The position numbers and the translations under genes are program-made. From positions 1-10,938 of the forward strand of contig JAJDBO010000350.1 in NCBI GenBank assembly GCA_029261305.1: DNA of 10,938 nt, given 5' to 3'. The stretch comes from Nitrospirales bacterium. GTDB lineage: Bacteria; Nitrospirota; Nitrospiria; Nitrospirales; UBA8639. The notes below the pieces were generated by a model. The model ran no database searches, had not been told where the DNA came from, and saw nothing but the letters and a program-made list of their open reading frames with translations. This document shows, piece after piece, positions 1-7,598 of the stretch (position 1 is its first letter; the number at the start of each line of letters is the position of its first letter).

Positions 1-627
1 CTTGATCCGCGCCGCGGCCTTTGTGATTTTTCTAGTCACAAAGGTCTCACCTCGCCGTGGAGATTCGTGATTAAACAAGATCCCATTACAGGCAAACAGA
101 TTATAGGCCTCTCGGGAATTAACGGTCATCCAATAGGAATAAACCTTTGCCGCACCATATGGACTTCTGGGGTAGAAGGGGGTGGTTTCTCGCTGCGGAA
201 TCTCCTGAACTTTTCCAAACATTTCACTAGATGAAGCCTGATAGAACTTTGGCTTAAGACCAGATTCTCGAATGGCCTCTAGGAGTCGCACAGTTCCCAA
301 GCCTGTGATTTCCCCAGTGTATTCTGGAATATCGAAGCTAACCCGGACATGGCTCTGGGCGCCGAGGTTGTAGATTTCGTCAGGTTGAACGGTACGAATG
401 ATCTTGTTAAGGGAACTGGCATCGTTAAGGTCACCATACATCAGGTGTAACCGCAAGTTAGGCGTATGTGGATCTTGAAAGATAGGATCAATACGACTCG
501 TATTAAAGGAACTCGAGCGACGAATAATGCCATAGACTTCATAGCCTTTATCCAATAAAAACTCTGCCAGGTACGAACCATCCTGCCCGGTAATTCCTGT
601 AATTAACGCCCGTTTAAGTGAAGCCAT
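1..627 (-). CDS. gmd: GDP-mannose 4,6-dehydratase, N-terminal 209 residues (3' end outside window)
   Basis: This cytoplasmic NADP-dependent SDR-family enzyme converts GDP-D-mannose to GDP-4-keto-6-deoxymannose, the precursor of GDP-fucose, GDP-rhamnose or GDP-perosamine for surface polysaccharide. The protein begins [20 protein letters not shown] and carries the Rossmann motif GxxGxxG at residues 11-17. The catalytic region is visible as ASSSEMFG (131-138, with Ser/Glu) and YGAAK (157-161, Tyr and Lys). Family signatures [11 protein letters not shown] (36-46), YNLGAQSHV (86-94) and [15 protein letters not shown] (186-200) are intact. The family is usually about 340-370 residues, so roughly 60 percent is present and the frame is open to the window edge. 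The ATG at 627 has no clear Shine-Dalgarno sequence. It is the last gene of the leftward polysaccharide group but lies 1.25 kb from the preceding gene, so it probably has its own promoter. Confidence 0.97.
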   Translation of the reverse strand, partial: MASLKRALITGITGQDGSYLAEFLLDKGYEVYGIIRRSSSFNTSRIDPIFQDPHTPNLRLHLMYGDLNDASSLNKIIRTVQPDEIYNLGAQSHVRVSFDIPEYTGEITGLGTVRLLEAIRESGLKPKFYQASSSEMFGKVQEIPQRETTPFYPRSPYGAAKVYSYWMTVNSREAYNLFACNGILFNHESPRRGETFVTRKITKAAARIK

Positions 628-1873
628 TGAGTCGTTGAGGCAATACGAATGTTGAGTGCTGTTAAAATTTTTGAGGCGATTGAATCTATTTCGTTAATGA
701 CCTAAGTGACAAGTAATGTGTCAGGAAAATGGCAAAGCTTCGCCCTCTCAGTTACATTCAAGATTTAAAAAAACCAAAAAATCTCGAAACTGAATCGGCA
801 CACCGTTTTTATCTTTTACTCTAATAATAGTCAAGTATACTGGGGGTATATGTTCATGAGAAGTAGCCCCCTTGCAGCGTCTCTGGATATAGGCAGATTT
901 AAATGTATCGATTGCAACAGGAATACAAAAAATTACCGACAATTTAGGTGGAAAGCACCTATTGCATTTTCTCTCTATTTTGATGGAGTTACCAAAACCA
1001 TTAATGAAGGGGAAAAGCTCAGGAAAATAAAACTCCGTCATAGTCCCAAATGACCGATTGAGAGGGTTTAGGATGAAAAGCTCCAGTAAAGAAAAATTCA
1101 CCGAAGTACGATCTCAAATCATTCAAAAAGGTGAAAATGTATCCTCTCACCCAGAATAGAAAAGCTCTTCGGGCAGCCAAGGTTTTCTAAGAAGGATAGA
1201 AACTTAAAAGAACGTACTCAGACTCGGCCGTGGATACTAAAATTTTGAGAGGACCAACCTATAATGGAAGGTATCGCCTTCTATCGAAGATAATGTGGGA
1301 ATCATCAGGTAGTTTTTTGAAAAAATGGTTATCTAATTTGAACTGTCCTGCAAAGTCCTCAAGGAGTGCATTTCCAGTGTTTATATTTGGTCCGTTGCCC
1401 CAATTCCGACATGTCTGTTTAGTTGCAAACATGGTACACCCGAAAGGTTGGTCTATCTTTTTCAAAATTGGCTTCGATCCGTATTCCTATTCCAGTGGCA
1501 TTAACCGCAGACCGACCTGACGTGAGGTCGTGAGTTCCTCTTCGTCTAGCGATTTCCCCTTGCAGATACAATGGGACGCTAACCCCACATCTGACGATTT
1601 CCTTTCCGTGAGCGAAGGGATGCACTTTATGGATGCAAAAGATCTCGTCCTGAATAATGACATCTTCGCCCCCAAAAAACAGAAATTTTCGTTAGATTTC
1701 ATCCTCCACATACTTGGGTGTCCACTTGCGCCACATAGGTCAAAAGATCAAGGGTGCTGTTTAGAAGTGACAATTAGGATAGTTGATTTTTCAGGAAGGA
1801 CTATAGCCATTTCAATTAAATAAAGCCTTGAAGGGATGATCTCCATTAAGGATGTATGGCATGGCATCTCAAT
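628..1873. other. 1.25 kb stretch without a convincing gene, between gmd and the NusG-like gene
   Basis: No frame here encodes a protein I recognise, and all frames are broken into short ORFs. The best minus-strand candidate is the open frame 1419-1691 (about 90 residues, no ATG), which reads like real protein around residues VSVPLYLQGEI and GIGIRIEANFE. On the plus strand, 850-1053 (67 codons) has a GGGGG run 9 nt before its ATG, and 1073-1159 (28 codons) has GAGAGGG upstream. A perfect 6-bp inverted repeat with a 6-nt loop lies at 1513-1530. The stretch could be a decayed gene or genes, a long untranslated leader of gmd, or both. I see no tRNA, insertion-sequence ends or CRISPR repeats in it. 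Confidence 0.6.
683..712 (-). promoter_or_regulatory. Possible sigma70-type promoter for gmd
   Basis: On the minus strand a TTGTCA box (707-712) is separated by 18 bp from TAGATT (683-688). That is a good -35 match and a moderate -10 match. The resulting leader before the gmd ATG would be about 50 nt. A TGACA-N7-TGTCA inverted repeat (707-723) overlaps the -35 box. This is inferred by eye only. Confidence 0.3.
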
Positions 1874-2392
1874 CTATTCCATTACGGGTACGACATCGGC
1901 AGCATCAATTTCAACTGTCGCAGCCTGCTGAATCAGATTTATTCCAATCACCAAACAGGAGCGATCCGACCTTCGAATCATCGTCCCTCGCAGCCCTGCA
2001 AGCGGCCCTCGAATGACTTCTACTCCCATACCTTCTTGCAAAAAAGGATACGGATCATACGTAAGCCCACTTGCTATTAATCTTTGAAGTCCTTCAATTT
2101 CCTCTATAGGAACAGATTCTGGTGCCCCCTTGGTTCCCACTATTTGAACAACACCGGGAATTTTAAGAACTTGCAAACGATCCTTCCAAAAAAAATTTGC
2201 AAAGCAGTACCCCGGGAACAAAGGGAACTCCACTTTTTTTTCACGATCCCTCCACTCCCTTTGCCTAAGGACTGTAGGCAAAAACTGTTCTACACCATCT
2301 TTATGTAATTGATCTCGGACATGTTTTTCATGACGAGATCGAGTACGAAGCGCAAACCAACAGGAGGACTTATCCAGCGTCACGATAGCCAA
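1874..2392 (-). CDS. NusG/RfaH/UpxY-like specialised transcription antiterminator
   Basis: Predicted 172-residue paralogue of NusG that would bind the RNA polymerase clamp and stop pausing or termination in long polysaccharide operons. The N-terminal NGN domain (about 10-105) shows CWFALRTRSRHEKHV, an E-x-FLP segment (35-39), the family hallmark FPLFPGYCFA (56-65) and IPGVVQIVG (78-86). The C-terminal KOW motif is at about 121-148 (EGMGVEVIRGPLAGLRG). At 172 residues it matches RfaH/UpxY proteins, while housekeeping NusG normally sits next to secE and the ribosomal L11 genes, which are absent here. Placement directly behind wzz in a polysaccharide group supports the specialised role. The frame starts with TTG (2392) without a clear Shine-Dalgarno; GTG at codon 4 is the alternative. 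A stop codon a few triplets upstream excludes an earlier start. Confidence 0.9.
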   Translation of the reverse strand: MAIVTLDKSSCWFALRTRSRHEKHVRDQLHKDGVEQFLPTVLRQREWRDREKKVEFPLFPGYCFANFFWKDRLQVLKIPGVVQIVGTKGAPESVPIEEIEGLQRLIASGLTYDPYPFLQEGMGVEVIRGPLAGLRGTMIRRSDRSCLVIGINLIQQAATVEIDAADVVPVME

Positions 2393-2518
2393 AAATAAAA
2401 TTTAAATTAATAATTAAGCAGGGAACGCCAAGCCATTTGGAAAGACAGAAAGAACGATGAATTCTTAAAGATTACTTCCATAAAACGCCTATTTAATGGC
2501 CGAAGAAGGAAAGGTCGG

Positions 2519-3649
2519 TCACTCATTGATCCGATTTTTTTTCAAGTATTCAAGGAAAAAAGCAAGAAAAATCCCTATAAATAAGGCCGCCACACCGGCA
2601 ATTACCATGGCCAACATAATATTTGGCTGCTTTGGACTACTAGGAGGAGTCGCAAAGTCCAAAACCTGAAACGTAGGGGTATCTCTGGCTTCTGCCAATT
2701 TCGCTTGCTCATATTGAGAAGTCAAAAGGATATGAAGCGTTTCTTGCACAATAAGTTGCCTTAAAATTCGGCCATACTCAAGTGCGAGATTGGGAAGGAC
2801 AAGGGCTGGATGTAGGCGCCCTTCAATAGAAGAGAGTAATCCTTGGCCTTTCTCTCCCGATTCCAAAATAGATAGTTGCCGTTGCAATCCCTTCAGAATT
2901 GATTGCGCGCGCACAAGAGCCGGATCATCGGGCGAAAGGTCCCTGTCCAGCATTCGAATTTGAACTTCTTGGGCTGTAATTTGCCCTTGAATTCCCGCAG
3001 CAGTTAAAATCATAGCTGGAAATCTTGGATCTACCATAATGTTATTTTTGGTCTGGAAAGCTACGAGCGCGTTTTCAGCCTTGGCAATTTCCTGTATATT
3101 TCCCTGCAATCGTTTTTCTAGAAATTCACGATCCTGGGTGATTTTTTTCACATTTAACGTCCTATTGATACGATCGAGATTTAACGCATAAAAATTGGCG
3201 AGGTCGGATGCCATTTGAGCCTCGGTATCTTTAACCATTATGGAAAGAACATTTTCCTTCGTTTTCTTAATGGTAGTTTTGCTTTTTAACACATGATTGG
3301 CCTCGTCAATAGTTGAAACTTGATAGCGCTCAATTAGATTGTATTGTTTTACCACTTCATCAACCATAACCCTAGACTTTAACATCGCCATAAGCACTTC
3401 GGTTCCAGGAGATTCAGTTCGCAGACGCCAAAAATCTGGCCTAAAACCTGATTCTCGAACTGGCAATAGTGAAGTAGTAGCTTCAAAGTTCTTAGGTGTA
3501 TTGATCGTAAAAACCATGGCAACCAGGACCATTACGATAAAAAGTCCACAAATCACATACCGCCAATTCCAAAGCACTCGCCAGAAGTCTAGAAAACTGA
3601 TTTCGTCTGCCTCCGATGGCAGAGAAGATTTGGGAACTTTATCGGACAT
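2519..3649 (-). CDS. Wzz/GumC-type polysaccharide chain-length determinant protein
   Basis: A 376-residue inner-membrane polysaccharide co-polymerase that sets chain length together with a Wzy polymerase. Layout: a cytoplasmic N-terminal segment with the Wzz entry motif ISFLDFWRVLWNWR (17-30), a first membrane helix at about 31-49, a long periplasmic helical region (about 165-320, coiled-coil-like, with EFLEKRLQGNIQEIAKAENAL), the GNVR-like stretch SQYEQAKLAEARDTPTFQVLD (311-331), the Pro-rich PPSSPKQP (335-342) and a second helix at about 345-366, ending in a short basic tail. There is no C-terminal Walker A tyrosine-kinase domain, so any BY-kinase would have to be separate. The ATG at 3649 has AAGGGG 8 nt upstream. 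It lies 78 bp behind the wzy-like gene and 126 bp before the NusG-like gene, in the same direction. Confidence 0.93.
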   Translation of the reverse strand: MSDKVPKSSLPSEADEISFLDFWRVLWNWRYVICGLFIVMVLVAMVFTINTPKNFEATTSLLPVRESGFRPDFWRLRTESPGTEVLMAMLKSRVMVDEVVKQYNLIERYQVSTIDEANHVLKSKTTIKKTKENVLSIMVKDTEAQMASDLANFYALNLDRINRTLNVKKITQDREFLEKRLQGNIQEIAKAENALVAFQTKNNIMVDPRFPAMILTAAGIQGQITAQEVQIRMLDRDLSPDDPALVRAQSILKGLQRQLSILESGEKGQGLLSSIEGRLHPALVLPNLALEYGRILRQLIVQETLHILLTSQYEQAKLAEARDTPTFQVLDFATPPSSPKQPNIMLAMVIAGVAALFIGIFLAFFLEYLKKNRINE

Positions 3650-3727
3650 TTTAGAACCCCTTAAGAATGCGACTACAATGAATTTCTACCGCTCTATTAC
3701 CGTAATCGCAGGTAACAACAGCTTATT

Positions 3728-5005
3728 TTAGGAATTGACCTTTAATTTGCCTAAAATAATTTTCTCTTCAAAACCATCACTCTGGGAAGATACGTGAAGT
3801 GCAAAATACAGCCCTATTAATAGCCAAAAAAGATAGGACAGGGTACCTACCAACATATTGTCAAATACATTTCTAGTCACGACCCCAATAACCAGGAGAA
3901 TAATACATAACCCCAGATTCCCTACAAAGGTGCCTCTTAAATTCTTGGCCCCATGATATGCAGTTTTAATAATAATTGAATATATAAAAGCGAATAGACC
4001 AAACCCTATCAGTCCTACCTCAAAAGCTAACGAAAGGAATGCATTGTGCAAATGCAATTCCGTGAACAGACTGTTGGCCGACGCAATCACAACTTCTTCG
4101 TTAATTTTTTGAAACGTATGATTTCCGTAACCATACCCCATGAGAGGGTTAGCCAAAATTTGATCAAAACCTAATTTCCAGGTATCCAGTCGATAATTCA
4201 TAGATTGAAAGCTAGAAAGGGCAACCCCCTGAAAAATTTCGTCCCTATTCTCCCTGTAGAGTTGCCCACCAATGAAAATTAATCCAAAGGCCGTAGCTAG
4301 TAAACCCCACCTTACCCTTTTACTTCTAACAAATACGATCCAAAGAACAGCCAACTGGGTAATAAAAGCGAGCCAGGCTGCTCTTTGATGAGAAAAGAAC
4401 AAGGCTATTAAAACAAGCATCAAAAAGATGCATATAAAAAAAATTGTCTTTCTTTCTGTACTATCTTGAAAAAACAACCAAAGAAATGGCACTCCCATCA
4501 CGAGGTAGCTAGAAAACCATTGCCCTGAGGCAGCCAGAGAGTCAGCGTGACTATGCCTATCAAAAAAGCTGTGCCCCCTCCAAAGATATTCAGCAATTCC
4601 AACAATGCTTAACAGGACAACTCCAACCAGAAAAGCTGAAAGAATTTTCCTCACCTGGCTCTCAGTATTCACCACGTTAACAACAAAATAAAACATGAGA
4701 ATTTGCAATACCGTCTTGCGACATTCCGCGAAACTATAGCTAGGATCAAAAGCGAAGGGGGAGGTGGCTAATATCCAGGCAACAAAAAAAAATATGGGAA
4801 GATCTAAAGGAGTTCTAACAAAGTGGAAGTCCCGACTTCTTACTTTTATACCAACCCAGAGAATCAAAAGCCCAACAAAAAAATACTCAATAATATGATT
4901 TAATTTGGCCACCATGATCAACACAATAATAGCCATTAGTCCATAAATAAAAATATTTTCCTGGACTATCTTCTTTAGATTCTTTCCTTCTGATATCGAT
5001 ACCAA
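3728..5005 (-). CDS. O-antigen polymerase/ligase family membrane protein (Wzy/WaaL type)
   Basis: A 425-residue polytopic inner-membrane protein with about ten to twelve hydrophobic helices, beginning with GLMAIIVLIMVAKL (22-35) and ending near 400. The Wzy_C-type region is clear: SHQRAAWLAF (205-214) corresponds to the conserved S-R-x-x-W-L segment. A large periplasmic loop (about 248-325) contains RLDTWKLGFDQILANPLMGYGYG (272-294 region) and the conserved HLHN (318-321), followed by FEVGLIGFGLFAF. Families with this signature either polymerise lipid-linked repeat units (Wzy) or ligate glycans to an acceptor (WaaL), and sequence alone does not decide. The neighbouring Wzz-type protein favours polymerase. 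The frame starts at TTG (5005) with only a weak GAGAG upstream; the first in-frame ATG is codon 24 and would cut into the first helix. The gene is markedly A/T-rich compared with comM. Confidence 0.9.
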   Translation of the reverse strand: MVSISEGKNLKKIVQENIFIYGLMAIIVLIMVAKLNHIIEYFFVGLLILWVGIKVRSRDFHFVRTPLDLPIFFFVAWILATSPFAFDPSYSFAECRKTVLQILMFYFVVNVVNTESQVRKILSAFLVGVVLLSIVGIAEYLWRGHSFFDRHSHADSLAASGQWFSSYLVMGVPFLWLFFQDSTERKTIFFICIFLMLVLIALFFSHQRAAWLAFITQLAVLWIVFVRSKRVRWGLLATAFGLIFIGGQLYRENRDEIFQGVALSSFQSMNYRLDTWKLGFDQILANPLMGYGYGNHTFQKINEEVVIASANSLFTELHLHNAFLSLAFEVGLIGFGLFAFIYSIIIKTAYHGAKNLRGTFVGNLGLCIILLVIGVVTRNVFDNMLVGTLSYLFWLLIGLYFALHVSSQSDGFEEKIILGKLKVNS

Positions 5006-5050
5006 TTAATAAACTCTCTGTGATATTAAGGCATATTACGAAAAGAAAGC

Positions 5051-6025
5051 TCACAAACCTCGAACGACTATATCATGTAAATGAATCAACCCGACGACTT
5101 TTTGGTCTCTGCCCAAGACCGGCAAAAGAGAGATCGGCTTATCCCGTTTTTCCATTTTTTCTAATGCCGAGAAAGCATTGTCGTCATCGAAAACAAAATC
5201 AGGTTGGGGATTCATGATTTCGGGGATTGCAGCCGCAAACAAATCATCTCCACGCTCCAACACTTTCCGAATGTCATAATCCGTAACAAGCCCAACCAAG
5301 TGACCTTCGTCATTAATTACCGAAACTGCCCCGGCACGCTTCCTGGTAATTTCAGATAGCATCCTTTTGGTATCTGCGGAAACATGAATCACGGGGTTAT
5401 TCTCACCAGACCTCATAATATCGCTAACCGTCAACAACAGGCGCTTACCAAGTTGCCCACCGGGATGATTGACGGCAAATTCTTCCGGCTGAAAGTTGCG
5501 GAGTTTCATGAGGGCCATCGCTAAGGCATCGCCCAGGACAAGGGCAGCCGTCGTACTCACCGTCGGTGCCATATTCAGGGGACAGGCCTCTTCTTCTATG
5601 GGTGTATGCAGAACTAGATCAGAATGCCTGGCCATCGTCGATTTCAACTGGGCCGTAATCGAAATAACCTTCGCCCCAATCTTTTTCGCTACCGGTAAAA
5701 TAGTATTGAGCTCCTCGCTTTCGCCAGACTTCCCAATAGCAAGCACGATATCATCCTTTTGGATAATGCCTACGTCACCATGCATGCCATCCGCACTATG
5801 TAAAAACATCGCCGTGGTACCAGTTGAGACCATGGTCGCCGCAATCTTTTGCGCAATAATCCCTGACTTTCCAACGCCGGTTACTACGACTTTGCCTTGG
5901 CAGGAAAAAATCAGCCGTACCGCCTCTTCATAATCCGGCCCTAAGTTTTTTTGGAGCCCCGCGATAGCACGAGCCTCCAATTCAAGAACGCGCCGAATTT
6001 CAGCTAATACGTTGATGCCGCTCAC
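5051..6025 (-). CDS. kdsD: D-arabinose 5-phosphate isomerase (KdsD/KpsF family)
   Basis: This cytoplasmic enzyme interconverts D-ribulose 5-phosphate and D-arabinose 5-phosphate, the first committed step towards Kdo for LPS or capsule. Numbered from the GTG at 6025 (324 residues), the SIS domain shows VVVTGVGKSG (46-55, active-site Lys53), HSADGMHGDVG (76-86, His82), AIGKSGESEE (96-105), EEACPLNMAPTVSTTA (145-160) and NHPGGQLGK (186-194, His187). Two CBS domains follow at about 201-258 (SDIMRSGE, GLVTDYDIRKVLERG) and 270-323 (IMNPQP, GLIHLHDIV). The open frame extends 27 codons further to a TTG at 6106. I chose GTG 6025 because it gives the family's normal length and N-terminus and has GGGGA upstream, but 6106 remains possible. 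It would head the leftward polysaccharide group, 45 bp before the wzy-like gene. Confidence 0.95.
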   Translation of the reverse strand: MSGINVLAEIRRVLELEARAIAGLQKNLGPDYEEAVRLIFSCQGKVVVTGVGKSGIIAQKIAATMVSTGTTAMFLHSADGMHGDVGIIQKDDIVLAIGKSGESEELNTILPVAKKIGAKVISITAQLKSTMARHSDLVLHTPIEEEACPLNMAPTVSTTAALVLGDALAMALMKLRNFQPEEFAVNHPGGQLGKRLLLTVSDIMRSGENNPVIHVSADTKRMLSEITRKRAGAVSVINDEGHLVGLVTDYDIRKVLERGDDLFAAAIPEIMNPQPDFVFDDDNAFSALEKMEKRDKPISLLPVLGRDQKVVGLIHLHDIVVRGL

Positions 6026-6146
6026 AGGTGATATTTCCCCACGATTCCAATGAGATTTAAAGGCTTTAGACCGGTGGATTGCACCATATTCATAGATTGG
6101 AGTCAATTCAACACTGAATGACTATCCAACCCAATTTAAAAGTCCG

Positions 6147-6152
6147 TATAAT
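6147..6152 (+). promoter_or_regulatory. Possible -10 box (TATAAT) for the methyltransferase gene
   Basis: A perfect TATAAT hexamer lies about 60 nt before the proposed translation start. No good -35 box is found 16-18 bp upstream; ATGACT at 6118-6123 is 23 bp away, which is too far. Downstream, CCCTAAAA occurs twice (6177-6184 and 6190-6197). It may be chance in a short divergent intergenic region. Confidence 0.25.
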
Positions 6153-6212
6153 ACCCAAACCAAACGCACCATATTACCCTAAAACTCTTCCCTAAAATAA
6201 CAAGGTGCCATC

Positions 6213-6899
6213 CTGAAATCCCTACTCAAGAAAACTATTGCCCATATCTTTTCACAACTCGACTATCCTACATTAGGCACTATTTATTGCGATGAAGGAG
6301 GAGAGAAATTTTGGCAAGACCGTCAGGGGCCATGCCAACAAATAGGAATACGAATAGCCACACATCTTAAACAGATTCTTTCCCCATTGGGGCGCAGCCT
6401 CTATATTGGAGCGGGTGTGGCCGAATTGCCGATGCTCATCGTCGAAACTGCCGATCTCACCCGATCGGTCGAACCATATAATCTACGAAAAGACGAGGTG
6501 GGCATTCTTAATAAGGCATGCAACGACCTGCCCTTCAGCTTTCAGGCAGCAAATGCACTTCAAGCTCAAGGCCAATTTGATCATATTTGGATGGTCAGCA
6601 TCCTCAATGACCCAGAATGCTATCCTGAGGCATCAGCACTCTCCTACGGTCGCGCGACGCCGGCAACGTTTGACGCCGACGCATTCAAAGAAGAGCAGGG
6701 CACACTCCGTCAACTGGTCAACTCATGCCTCAGTAAACTTGCCCTTCCTGGATTTGTCACCACATCGGTTGAAGAAATCCCCTGGATCACGGCATGGTGC
6801 CTGGAAAATGGCGTACCCTTTGGCATAGACAGTAAGACATTCCCCACAGCCATCGTGGGAGACCCTGTGTGCTTTATCAAACTTGGACCGAATAGTTAA
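6213..6899 (+). CDS. Probable SAM-dependent methyltransferase, non-ATG start
   Basis: A soluble protein of about 228 residues with a Rossmann methyltransferase look. Motif I is LYIGAGVAELP (63-73 from the chosen start), an acidic residue follows in SVEPYNLRKDEV, a post-II acidic segment lies near ACNDLPFSF, and the strand QFDHIWMVSILND fits motif IV. The substrate is unknown. The open frame begins just after a TAA at 6198-6200 and contains no ATG or GTG before the motif. The only usual-type start is TTG 6387, which would delete the start of the fold. I chose CTG 6213, preceded by AAGGTG at the right distance, because residues before 6387 (DYPTLGTIYCDEGGEKFWQDR) read as genuine protein. A frameshift or a decayed start is the alternative. 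It is divergent from kdsD and ends overlapping the convergent neighbour. Confidence 0.62.
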   Translation: MKSLLKKTIAHIFSQLDYPTLGTIYCDEGGEKFWQDRQGPCQQIGIRIATHLKQILSPLGRSLYIGAGVAELPMLIVETADLTRSVEPYNLRKDEVGILNKACNDLPFSFQAANALQAQGQFDHIWMVSILNDPECYPEASALSYGRATPATFDADAFKEEQGTLRQLVNSCLSKLALPGFVTTSVEEIPWITAWCLENGVPFGIDSKTFPTAIVGDPVCFIKLGPNS

Positions 6900-7543
6900 A
6901 ACCGTCCTCGAGCCATTCTCTCACGCTGTGTAGCAAACATTTGGTGAATATCTTGACCCTCAGCAACAAAATGCTGGCGCGCCGCATCAAAAATTTCCCC
7001 AACCAATATCCAATCAGCGGGACTGAGATAATATTGACGAAACACCTCTTCCATCCGAGCATCTTCCCACATCAAATGAGTTTTTGAGTAGTCGACAAGA
7101 GCCTCAAGGCTGTGAGTCGTCCAACCTTGCTCCTTAAACAATTCCTGAAGCCTTGCCCCTTGCTTACCCCACCGCGCGAAAAGCGCCGAGGAAAGATAGT
7201 CATGCACCACAGGCTCCTGGCTCTTCATAAACACCGACTGAAATTGGATCAATGAACGTATCAACTGATTCGCACGAGGATCAGACTCGAGGGGTAAAAC
7301 TTCAGCTTCATTCAATGTCCCAAGAATAGCCATCACGGCACCCACATGCTGAGCGGATGCACGCTTGGATTGAGTCAATTTTTCTGAAATCGACTCCCCC
7401 CACTGCGAAGGGATTGTCTCCTTCACTGGGTTTAACACCGCCCCCTTGCTTGAAGCGACAGCCCCCTCCCCACTCAAAACCCAACTGACAGACCAAAGAG
7501 AGAAGGCTGTCCAGAAGAGTCCACGAAGCACGATCCTTCTCAT
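6896..7543 (-). CDS. Secreted or periplasmic protein of unknown function (signal peptide)
   Basis: 215 residues that I do not recognise as a named family. The N-terminus is a classical Sec signal peptide: basic MRRIVLRG, a hydrophobic core (about 8-24) and a probable cleavage after AVA (28-30). The mature part is mostly helical and hydrophilic, with aromatic residues towards the C-terminus (SPADWILVGEIFDAARQHF, 174-192) and a basic tail ARGRF. There is no lipobox cysteine, no CxxCH haem motif and no obvious catalytic motif. The ATG at 7543 has a GGGG-like stretch about 8 nt upstream. The gene is divergent from comM, sharing a 97-bp intergenic region, and its stop codon overlaps the stop of the convergent methyltransferase gene by 4 bp. 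The full-length frame and the signal peptide make it a likely real gene. Confidence 0.82.
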   Translation of the reverse strand: MRRIVLRGLFWTAFSLWSVSWVLSGEGAVASSKGAVLNPVKETIPSQWGESISEKLTQSKRASAQHVGAVMAILGTLNEAEVLPLESDPRANQLIRSLIQFQSVFMKSQEPVVHDYLSSALFARWGKQGARLQELFKEQGWTTHSLEALVDYSKTHLMWEDARMEEVFRQYYLSPADWILVGEIFDAARQHFVAEGQDIHQMFATQRERMARGRF

Positions 7544-7568
7544 ACCAGCCCCATTTTCCCACCACTTG

Positions 7569-7598
7569 TTGATAACGAAAAAACTACCTGCCTATAAT
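7569..7598 (+). promoter_or_regulatory. Sigma70-type promoter for comM
   Basis: TTGATA (7569-7574) is followed after 18 bp by a perfect TATAAT (7593-7598). A start near 7605 would leave a leader of about 36 nt to the GTG at 7641. It lies inside the short region between the divergent secreted-protein gene and comM. Confidence 0.6.

Noticed and set aside
748..1101. 117-codon minus-strand frame in the gap before gmd
   Set aside because: No recognisable domain, no good ribosome binding site, and it overlaps the competing plus-strand frame; support was too weak to call a gene.
1760..1858. Short minus-strand peptide starting near 1858 that contains MAIVLPEKST, resembling the MAIVTLDKSS start of the NusG-like protein
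   Set aside because: The likeness covers only about ten residues and does not continue into the NGN domain, so a duplicated remnant cannot be claimed.
5496..5933. Long plus-strand open frame of 145 codons
   Set aside because: It lies fully antisense inside the kdsD gene, whose SIS-domain motifs are unmistakable; its own sequence is low-complexity and unlike any family.
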